From: Paraphysomonas bandaiensis
Lineage: Eukaryota > Chrysophyceae
Direction: 5' to 3'
Assembly: GCA_965644295.1 (NCBI GenBank)
Contig: CBFFRP010000090.1
Span: 62,001 to 126,000, forward strand
Length of the DNA: 64,000 bases
Positions within the stretch are counted from its first letter, which is position 1. Each line of letters opens with the position of its first letter. Positions 55,891 to 64,000 of the stretch are shown in pieces. Under the pieces are notes generated by a model. The model did no database searches and had not been told where the DNA came from. It saw only the letters and a program-made list of their open reading frames with translations. Made by a program: the position numbers and the translations under genes.

Positions 55891-57548
55891 TCACTTTGAG
55901 GCTACTCTCGCGTTTAGACTCTTAGCTTCACGAGCTGCCTTTGAGACACTGGCGATGACATTAAATTCTGTATTGCTCTTCGAGCTAGGAGGTATGAACT
56001 TTTTAGGAGGACAAGATGTACAATGTGAAGAGTTATTCGCAGCAACAACTGAGGTGGCTGCTGCAGTTGCAGCCATTCGTGCGGCGGCCTCAATCAGAGA
56101 AGAATCGTACAACCTAGGGGGAGAGGCCGATGCTGCTTTCTTTCCTCTCCTCCTGCGCCTAACTGGAGTATTGCTTCGTCGTCTACGGGGCGATGAATCG
56201 ATATACGGGGAGGTATACCTTCTACCAGTTAGCCGGTTAACCGATCGCGACACTTCCAAAGCCTTACTGGCTCCAATGGACTCGGCGTTGTCGAGTATAT
56301 ATTTAACTTCACGTTCGCGATTCTTCAATTGATTTTCCAGTTTTTTCTCAGCAATTCGTGTTGCACGATTATCTGTGTCTTCTCTTGCCTTTATAGCTTC
56401 GCAAAGATCGCCATTGACCTGAAAAATTAACACCTTAGCGTGTACCCAACATATCGACCGATATTATACACTACAATCTAATCTCATACTAAGTGCACTA
56501 CAATACCATACCAATCTTTGGATACGGGAACACTTACTTGGAGTATAATTTCCATGTATTTTTGAAGCGCCGCTAGACGGATATCTGCTTTCACAATCAT
56601 TATCTTTTCTTTTTCGTGAAGCTCCATAACTTCATGCAAGCGCTCTCTTAAAAGTTGCTCTTCAGCTGCTGCATCGGTATTGAGTCGCTTCTCCATACTA
56701 TCCCCCCTGGTTGTGGAGGCTACCAATTCGCTTTTGAGAGTACCCACCCTTTCACGTGCCAGGTCAATGTCATGCTCCAAACGTCGATTGTCGTTTGTTA
56801 GAATAGATTTCTTAGCAGAAAGGTGTTTAACTTGGTGTTCCAATGAGGAATGTGTTTCATTGCATTTTGATAACTTTTTACGAAGCTGGGCATGGCTATC
56901 CATCAATTCCTCTGTAGATGCTTTGATGGAAAGGTAGTGATCATTTACTCGCAGCTCCTGCTTATTACGTGCTAGGGCTTGGGACCGTCTGGCCTCAACA
57001 AGCTCTTGCCTTAGCTCATCCCTAATTCGGACCGCGGATGCTCGCTCAGTTTCAACACTTTTTGCCTTGCTCTGTAACTCCCTAAAGGCAGTAATGACAC
57101 TATTAGCAGAGTGTTTAGCCTCCAAAATTAAGACACTATCCGGGGTCCGCGGAGAGGCGGATGTACGTATAGTAGATGAAGTTGTGTAGTCTGTGCGAGG
57201 AGTCGTGAACGGAGTTTCACTCCGTATGGATGATCGTGGGGTGTATAGATGAGACAAGGAGCTGTTAGTATCATGTATAGTGGACTGATATTTTCTGTTG
57301 CTGGCAGTTGTTTCTTCTGAGAAGCGAATGTGTCCTTTCGAGCTCTTTGGAGTGCGCTGAATATCAGAGTTGTCGTGATGAGTGGAGCTGTGCTGTGTAT
57401 GTCCGCATATCGAGCAAATAGATGAGTCTCCTTCTTGTCTGTATATATCACTCTGTTTATCTGCCGATCTGTTCTGCGACTCTCTTATGATGCGATCCAT
57501 CTCTATGGATGCATCTTTATATGTCCAGGCTGTTGTAGGGGTTGACAT
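55891..57548 (-). CDS. Coiled-coil protein, centrosome/basal-body-like composition
   Basis: Two exons: 57548-56538 and 56418-55891, with a 119-nt intron, giving 512 residues. The start MSTPTTAWTYKD uses the ATG at 57548; the frame is open further upstream but has no other ATG. A CSICGHTQHSSTHH cluster near residue 48 could bind zinc. Residues ~135-390 are a long coiled coil rich in Glu, Lys, Arg and Leu. The C-terminal part has Arg runs (SPRRRRSNTPVRRRRRGKK) and an Ala-rich helix (AAARMAATAAATSVVAA). No named family is recognised. It shares a divergent spacer with the secreted GPLG gene. Confidence 0.65.
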
Positions 57549-58050
57549 GATTGGAGAGGCTACAGACACATCACTTGGACATCATTGCAGGGGCAGATAG
57601 ATTCACGGGTGATGGGTGTATATATTCCCGCCTCTATCTGATGTGTGTATGTATGTGTGGGTGTGTATGGGGGTTATTTTGGTAGTTGGGCGGATTTTTT
57701 TGGCGATATGAAGATATACACACACACTCCTGTATGTATACTGCTCTACATGCTGTACATGTACGTATCGTAGTATGTACGTATGTGTGTGGTGCATTGC
57801 TGTATGAATTCCTACCATGTGGCATGCGGACGTCATGTATATAGCGAATACTGCTGTAGTACACTGGTTCGACTGGTGTAGATCGCATGTACTGCTATAT
57901 CTGTACTCTGCTACTGTGTATATGTATACATGGAGTGGACTGTGTAAGTACTCTGCTGGCAGTGTGTCTGCAGTGATGTTAAACCATGAGACACACTCTG
58001 CTATCACGACAATATATTGATGTCACCTGGACTCAATTGACTCAGTAATA
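57549..58050. promoter_or_regulatory. Divergent promoter spacer (502 bp) with GT/TATG tracts
   Basis: It lies between the coiled-coil gene (-) and the GPLG gene (+). It contains GTGTGTATGTATGTGTGGGT near 57640-57665 and dense CTGTACATGTACG words near 57740-57790. No protein-like ORF is seen. Confidence 0.5.
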
Positions 58051-59622
58051 ATGTCTCACTTATTATCTCTTTCTCTTATAGTGTTTGTGGGGTTGAGTGC
58101 AGCGTGTGAGGATAGCAATGCACTGCACGATCCTCATCGCTGTCGTATGGTCTCAACATCAGAGTTTGTCTATAATTTAGAGGTAGAAAACATGCTCGAG
58201 GGCTTTGATGATACGATCATAATGAAATACGACTTTGAGATGGACCCTAAAATGAAAAATGAAATCAATGAGTGGAATGGTGGACTGGATGTGTATTTGA
58301 AATCCGCTTATGACTACACGAGATGGGATGGTCCGCTCGGAATGTATGTGAATCTTATGTGTATGCTTATATCGATGTATTCTTAGTATGGTAATGTCAG
58401 ATATGGTCCTCTAGGGCCGTACGGTCCTCTTGGCGCTTACGGTGCTGTCCCGAATCGATACAAGGGCAGCGTTCCACCAAACGATGAGGTATATTCTGTT
58501 ATCTGTATCAGATGTTATCTCAGTGCTTATTATAGAGGACTTACTGGAACAATTGGTGCCCAGTACCCTCGAGTGAGAACGATAAGGAGTGTGTGTATGG
58601 GTCTTTCGGGCCACTTGGGGAGTCTGGACCCTTGAATCTTTTTGCGTATTACAATACCATGTATCATCTACAGGAGAATGTTACATGGTATGGAGATTAC
58701 ACTATAAATTTAGATGCCGCAGGAGTGTGGGGGGTCCAGGGGTGAGAAAATTCTCTGTCACTGTCCTGTACTAATTCAGCTATGCAGCCCTCTTGGAGCT
58801 CTGGGATCATTGGGAGTTCTTGGACCAGTAGGCCCGCTTGGAATATCTCTACAATATGGTATATCTACTACTCTGAATGGCTCCTACACGACAAGTGACA
58901 TCCCTCCCACACAAGGTGAAAATAGTGTATTTGAATTGAGGGAAACCAGCCCCGTAAGGTACACTCATAATGCATCAGTATACCGGGTATACGATTTATT
59001 CGAGGTATACTCCCGATTGTATGCGTTGGAAAAGGAGTTAGACACTTCCTTTGCTGTGGATGCATCTCATGCACTAAAAGATGCTCAGCAAAGTTCTAGC
59101 AGCGTTAGCGTGTCGGATTTGTACACTTTTCGATCAAAACACGATCAATTTATCAGTATCAACATCGTTGCCTTTGGGGATAACTCCAGCGGACATGAGC
59201 TGTATGAAACATTCAAAGACCTATACGCCCAAAAGGACTACACTTCTGCAAGAAAACACAAAAACCACTGGGATGAGTTGCGAATGAGTGTAGGCTTGGT
59301 ATGTAACGGGAGTACAATTGCAGAAGCATCTTGTAAAATATCAGCATACAATCCTCAGCACTGTTTGATGCCTTATATAACAACTAGGCTCAAGTCCAAT
59401 GAGACATGCACCATTTCTACGTCGTTTGAGGCCCCCATGAACGACGAGTGTTGTGTTGATTGTTGGACTGGGTATTATCTCTATGTGACTGGATCGGGAC
59501 TGAGTGTTATATCCAGTGATTCACGGAATAATAACCCCGATCTATGGGGGCCACGTCTTCAGTCCAATGGTCAATACGGTTTTAATATCAATGGTGCGCA
59601 TCAGAGTTGGTCTCCTTTTTAG
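58051..59622 (+). CDS. Secreted protein with Gly-Pro-Leu-Gly (collagen-like) tracts
   Basis: Four exons: 58051-58347, 58387-58488, 58536-58741 and 58788-59622, giving 479 residues. The signal peptide is MSHLLSLSLIVFVGLSAACE. Short glycine-rich tracts appear at exon edges: YGPLGPYGPLGAYGAV (exon 2), YGSFGPLGESGPLN (exon 3) and GPLGALGSLGVLGPVGPLGI (exons 3-4), with Gly at every third position. The remainder is a Cys- and Tyr-containing globular region with N-x-T/S sequons (NVT, NGS, NET) and a CCVDCW cluster near the C-terminus. A secreted or cell-surface matrix role is inferred. I do not recognise the family. Joins at 58347/58387 and 58741/58788 were chosen to keep the Gly-x-x phase, and both have GT-AG ends. 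Confidence 0.65.
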
Positions 59623-60243
59623 GAAGGCATCGTTGATACGCGAAGCGAGCATATGATCAGCCGGAACTTTGGGCTTAAGTGGTTGAATGGTAACCAATTT
59701 TATTTTTTACTTATAAACAGACTGTCGTGATCACATATGGATTTTTATTACTCTTCAATAAATGTTTCTTTTTTATAGTACAATGATATTGTGTGCGTTA
59801 TGTGAAATTATTGTAATGTGGGATAAGTCATGTTGAATGGGAAATATTATTCAACCTAGTCTAATTGGTGTAAATACCTAGTCGATGTAATAAATGGTTC
59901 AAATTGGTGTTAATGCCTAGTCGATGTATAAATGGTTCAATTTAGCCCGTTTTAGTGTTACAACGTTCTATGTTTTATATCCATTAAAAACAGTAGTATT
60001 GGTTCCCTAGCCCTGGTGTGGTCAATGAAGCTGTTGACACAACTCCATGAATCATGAATCTGCAGGACACCTCTAGATCTTCATATGCTATGAGTCTATG
60101 AGTGACAGAGCTCTATCAGGTCTCCAAGAAAACGTGACCGGCCTCATCGACGAATTCATCGATGACAAGGTGCTTAAGCCAAGTGACTGGATCCTGAAGT
60201 CAGCAGATGTCAGGTGTATCAACTTTCTGCGTGTTCACTGCAT
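59623..60243. other. Convergent spacer with a tandem 39-bp duplication
   Basis: About 59840-59945 carries a MITE-related fragment (GGGAAATATTATTCAAC). Within it AATTGGTGTAAATACCTAGT plus the next ~19 bases occur twice in tandem (about 59863-59901 and 59902-59940). No gene is seen. The ORF at 60098-60295 lies in repeat-like DNA. Confidence 0.5.
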
Positions 60244-60640
60244 TTGCTTGAGTAATAGAGCGAAAATGGTTGAACCTCGAAGCAGGGCCTTATAACCGTT
60301 AATAGTAATGCCATTATAATTGCCGGGAACTGGACTACCGTTAATGGACCATGCTTTGGTCTTTGGTGCTTATGGTGACGCACAAGCAGTCCCGAGACGG
60401 TTGCCCGCCACCAGTAGTATATAGCAAATCTAGTTATTAGCTAGTCTATAGACATAAACTAGTTTCTGTACGCAACCGTACTCATGTAATAATCAGACTT
60501 TCATATATATGGTGACGCACAAGCAGCATTCGTAGCACTAAAAAGTAGGATATCAGAGTTAAACACTAGCAAGTTTAATTGTTTTGCTACACTAGTCCTG
60601 ACTCTTACATGCTTATTTTGATAATAACAAGACATTATTA
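60244..60640 (+). repeat. Interspersed repeat R1, copy g (forward, broken)
   Basis: Pieces of R1 (TTGCTTGAGTAATAGAGCGA; GGTGCTTATGGTGACGCACA; GTAGCACTAAAAAGTAGGAT; ATCAGAGTTAAACACTAGCA) are interrupted by a hAT end fragment at 60283-60352. The core occurs twice (about 60362 and 60510), so the copy is rearranged. The 60378-60508 stretch resembles 29358-29477. Confidence 0.6.
60283..60352 (+). mobile_element. hAT terminal fragment
   Basis: CAGGGCCTTATAACCGTTAA followed by CCATTATAATTGCCGGGAAC matches the terminal and subterminal sequence of the hAT element at 27535-28922. Only one end is present. It sits within R1, as the larger hAT copy does. Confidence 0.65.
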
Positions 60641-60870
60641 GCAACAGGGGTCAACAACCAGGCTCTGCTGGAGAGTATCTGGAGAATGTCATCACTCCAA
60701 GTTGGTAGGGCCGGGTCTCGTAGTAGGTCCCGGAGTCTTCTTGTGTCTCTGAAAGGCTGATTCTCGTATCTGTGAGATGGAGTCTTGAGGACAATCAAGA
60801 CACGTATGTTGTTTTGTTCACGTCGAGACCATGTTTTGTTTGGGTCCGATTCTTGCCAATGCCTGAATGG
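60640..60870 (-). mobile_element. LINE 3' fragment, second copy
   Basis: In reverse it reads KTPSHRYENQPFRDTRR and then LRDLLRDPALPTWSDDILQI, matching the zf-RVT-like region of the relic at 47650-47930 at protein and DNA level (GGTCTCGTWGTAGGTCCCGG shared). It is truncated on both sides. Confidence 0.55.
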
Positions 60871-61504
60871 TGTGTGCGTCGATTACCGCGTAGTGCCTAA
60901 TTTCCTCGCTGATGCCCCTAATGACATCCTTGCCCATGCTCAGACTGTGGCGTTCGATGCATGAAATGAAAGAGGATGTGGAATGTGGAACTACACCGTG
61001 TTGGAAAATACATAACTGAAAAATACTTTCACTCTATGCTGATATTATATGTTAGAGACATATAGGAACATATAGCAACATATCGTAACACATAATAAAC
61101 TTATGATCAATACAACTTATCAATCACTTAAATTCATCCAATACGAATTGAAATATGCTTGCATCCGGCCGCAACTGTCGATTAGCTTTCAGAAACAACA
61201 GTTTAGCTGAATTTTTACAATATATTGTTCCCTATCCCTGACTCAATTCATGTTGATTCAACTACCTATCACTACAAAAAACATGGAGCAGTGACAAAAA
61301 AAAGTCAAAATATTCGGCGTAAAAATTCAATGTAGCTATCATGAGCCGCATCATTCTAACATATAACTAGTCTATCATAGTCATGCCTCATGGCATTGGT
61401 AAAAGCAATTCTACATACAAGTCCAGCCACACTCAAAGAAGAAGAAAATATTACAAATTAAATTAACACAATAATACCATTATATGTGTTCTGAAAGTGA
61501 ATTG
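60871..61504. other. Spacer, possible further LINE debris then AT-rich DNA
   Basis: 60871-60965 is GC-richer and may continue the LINE fragment. From about 61000 to the FAM210 stop the DNA is AT-rich with no recognisable feature. Confidence 0.4.
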
Positions 61505-62032
61505 CTACCGACGAGCGAGAATAGGGCACAAGAAAAATACATTAGCCAACCGTATGGGTTCCGCAAATTCATTCAAAAATAGCGCTACAGCAAATGTTCC
61601 AATGCGTGGGTTTTGCTCTATTGAAGCTCTAATTGATGTCGATTTGTCACCAGAGTCTGGAAGATATTCAATTGCCTACACAGATATCATCAGGCTGATA
61701 AAGTACAATGGTTTATAAAATACCTTGTTCAATAACTCCGAGTAACTGAAGCCAATTAATGAGCAGTCAAACATACCGCTATCCAAACCAAAAAACAGTA
61801 TTCCTAATGTGGTTAAATACGTCCCTGCGTACACGCCAATAGCAATGTATCCATACTTGGACCACATTTCAGAAATATTTTTCTTCATATCGGAGAGTGT
61901 GTATGATTTATGTCTGCGCTGTGTGTGTGCTGTGCAGCTGGCCTGAATTAACGTCCCTCCTATAGAACTGTGACCACTGCCTCGTAAAGCACGTCCCATA
62001 CGACAGGCGTGTAAACACTGTCGAGTTAACAT
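61505..62032 (-). CDS. FAM210/DUF1279 mitochondrial membrane protein
   Basis: Two exons: 62032-61724 and 61675-61505, with a 48-nt intron, giving 159 residues. The N-terminus (MLTRQCLHACRMGRALRG) is a mitochondrial-type presequence. The DUF1279 domain follows: LSDMKKNISEMWSKYGYIAI, then GVYAGTYLTTLGILFFGLD (membrane segment), then NPRIGTFAVALFLNEFAEPI and RLANVFFLCPILARR. Family members sit in mitochondrial membranes and affect mitochondrial translation and morphology in animals. The second exon completes the domain, which supports the join. It is head-to-head with NudC. Confidence 0.8.
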
Positions 62033-62498
62033 TTTCAATAACTAAACTAAGCTATCGATATCGGACTAATGAGTGTCTCATATCGTGGCTGTTTCTACTA
62101 GGAAACCTACATATACATACACATATAGCCCCTATACCATATACACACATACTGCTGTGCATACTGCACATCCTACCTGCCGACATACATACATACATAC
62201 ACAGTAGATCGGAGACATCGTACAGTATATATGTACAGTATACAGTATATACGGAAGGACAGAATACACTGTACTATTCTGGAAGCATCTTCACACTGCT
62301 GTACATATACACATACATCTATATACGTACAGTGCTGTACATCTACCACAGATATGAGCCGTGTAGCTGTATATACACACACACTGCCGCTCAGTGGTCT
62401 TGAAACGACATATTGATATAGTTTGACGGGAGTCAGTAATAGTCAACGTACTTTAACTACAGCGTGATTTCTGTTATACTTTGTGAGTGTTTTAAAGA
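62033..62498. promoter_or_regulatory. Divergent promoter spacer, FAM210-like / NudC (466 bp)
   Basis: It contains ACATACATACATACATACAC (about 62185-62204) and clustered GTACAGTATACAGTATATAC words. No protein-like ORF is seen. Confidence 0.5.
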
Positions 62499-63711
62499 AT
62501 GTCAGACGAAAGATTCGATGGAATGTTCTTGACTATAGCGCAGCAAGCGCAGGGCATAGAGCCATTGCTCGATAACTTATTCTCCTTTCTACGAAGAAAA
62601 ACAGATTTCTTTGTTGGAGCATCTCCTCAGCATGTGGAAGAATTGGTGAATATCGATAACCACCTTTAATTTGAAACTAACCGACAGATTGGACAGGTGA
62701 TGAAGGTCATCAAGAAACACGCTGCATTGTCAGCCCAAACCGAAGCTGAGAAGCAAAAGGAGCGCGAAAAAGAAGAGAGAAAACGAAAAGAAAGGCTTGC
62801 CAAGAAGAAAAAGGTGAATGACTTAATTAATCTTCTCCTTATTTTGCAAATTTTGTCATTGTTTTGTTGTGATTGTGAGTAGGAAGAGGAGGAGGAAATT
62901 CGTCGTCACCAGGAAGCAATGAAGGCGAAGAAAGCCAAATCTGACACCACAACCCCTCCCGCTCCCCCTCAGGATGATGTTGTCGAACTTTCTGAAGATG
63001 GATCGTTTGATATTGCCTCTGCCCCATCCTCGAATAAGCCTGCTGAAGCTGTTGGTGCGGCGGAGACAGAAGCTCCTAAAGAAACGAATGATAAGGAGGG
63101 AGATGATGACGACGACGATGACTCCCCTCCACGTGAGTATATTTACACTTTTATTGACTGAACGTCGATGTGTACCTTGTTATGTTTGACCTATTGTCTG
63201 TTTAGCCGAGGGAAATGGTGGCCGCACGGATACCTATGTGTGGACTCAGACCCTGCAAGAGTTGAACGTCGTTATCGCTGTTCCTCCAGGAACCAAGACA
63301 CGCCAGGTCGTTGTAGATATCAAGAACCGCCATCTTAAGGTTGGACTTAAAGGAGAAGCGCCGATTATTGATGGCGAACTCCAGAAACGTGTGATAGTTG
63401 ATGACAGTTTCTGGACACTGGAGGATAACAAAGAGATAGCTATTAACCTGCAAAAAGACAACAAAATGGAGTGGTGGAGTTGTGTTATTCAAGGTGATCC
63501 TGAAATCAACACGAAGAAGGTTCAGCCAGAGAATAGTAAGCTGGCCGATTTGGATGGGGAGACCCGACAGACTGTAGAGAAAATGATGTATGACCAGCGT
63601 CAGAAAGCAATGGGAAAGCCTACCTCAGAGGAAGAGAAAAAGCAGGAGATGCTCAAGAAATTTATGGCAGCCCACCCTGAAATGGACTTTTCGAATGCTA
63701 AGTTTTCGTAA
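62499..63711 (+). CDS. NUDC: NudC, dynein-associated co-chaperone
   Basis: Four exons: 62499-62645, 62688-62813, 62883-63132 and 63206-63711, giving 342 residues (animal NudC is about 330). The N-terminal helical domain is [20 protein letters not shown] with FLRRKTDFF, followed by a charged coiled coil and an acidic linker. The CS domain is [20 protein letters not shown], then [14 protein letters not shown], then [20 protein letters not shown] and [13 protein letters not shown]. The conserved tail is [20 protein letters not shown] and [13 protein letters not shown]. NudC works with Hsp90 to stabilise LIS1 and dynein components and acts in nuclear movement, mitosis and cilia. This is a firm call. 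Confidence 0.95.
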
Positions 63712-64000
63712 AGTTGATGTTCGGTTGAATAATTGAATGAAGTGAAAATGCGAGTTTGTTTTTAGTTTAGCACATTTTCAGGGGTAGTGCAGTCATTGAA
63801 ATGTAACTGAGGCCTAGTGAGCTATACTTCTAACAAAGATGTAGTATTTCAGTAATTATTGCTATGCTAGTGACCTTACTTTTGAGTTGATAGAATGCTT
63901 TGCAGAGTTTAAATCAATTGTATGAGAAAGACTGTTTATCTTTAAGCTTCATGCATGTATGTATTTATAGTAGTATGGTAGTATGAGGGCCAAATACCCG
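63712..64000. other. 3' flank of NudC
   Basis: AT-rich sequence presumed to hold the NudC 3' UTR. No further gene is seen before the window ends. Confidence 0.5.

Overview
This window is nuclear DNA of a flagellated (ciliated) protist that has mitochondria. The genes are eukaryotic, with short GT-AG introns (mostly about 35-100 nt) and mitochondrial presequences. The cilium is implied by IFT43 (1-739), a TTLL3/8-type tubulin glycylase (49651-55001) and a NudC (62499-63711). I cannot name the species. A stramenopile or other SAR-type flagellate is a weak guess from the style of the RAP proteins and transposons. All exon joins were made by eye from reading frame and GT/AG sites, without transcript evidence.

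Layout. 1-739: 3' end of IFT43. 2060-4380 (-): secreted PC-esterase/SGNH protein. 5302-6116: broken HTH_Psq-type transposase-like relic. 8194-12495 (-) and 13040-15526 (+): two head-to-head organellar RAP-domain proteins with 28 and 13 copies of a 40-residue repeat. 17357-19532 (-): MYND-RING-MYND protein. 20022-20789 (+): eIF3j. 21148-26874: complete Ty1/copia retrotransposon with identical 262-bp LTRs. 27235-29098: an interspersed repeat (R1) split by a hAT element with 8-bp target duplications. 29510-31370 (-): basic disordered protein. 32049-34930 (+): SANT protein resembling M18BP1/KNL2. 35944-36837 (-): small unknown protein. 37370-46222 (+): 2896-residue IQ/EF-hand protein. 46653-48720: R1 copies and a decayed LINE 3' end. 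49651-55001 (+): TTLL3/8-like ligase. 55891-57548 (-): coiled-coil protein. 58051-59622 (+): secreted protein with Gly-Pro-Leu-Gly tracts. 60244-60870: R1, hAT and LINE debris. 61505-62032 (-): FAM210/DUF1279 mitochondrial protein. 62499-63711 (+): NudC.

The genes alternate strand almost without exception, giving six divergent pairs that share 466-678 bp upstream spacers. All recognisable mobile DNA lies in convergent, tandem or other non-divergent spacers, and none lies in a divergent promoter spacer. Ciliary and cytoskeletal functions (IFT43, TTLL3/8, NudC, possibly the IQ/EF-hand giant and the coiled-coil protein) are enriched. There are also two mitochondrial functions (RAP proteins, FAM210) and two secreted proteins.

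The best candidates for something undescribed are the RAP repeat pair with its inverted near-identical tract, the IQ/EF-hand giant with recurring beta-rich modules, and the secreted GPLG protein.
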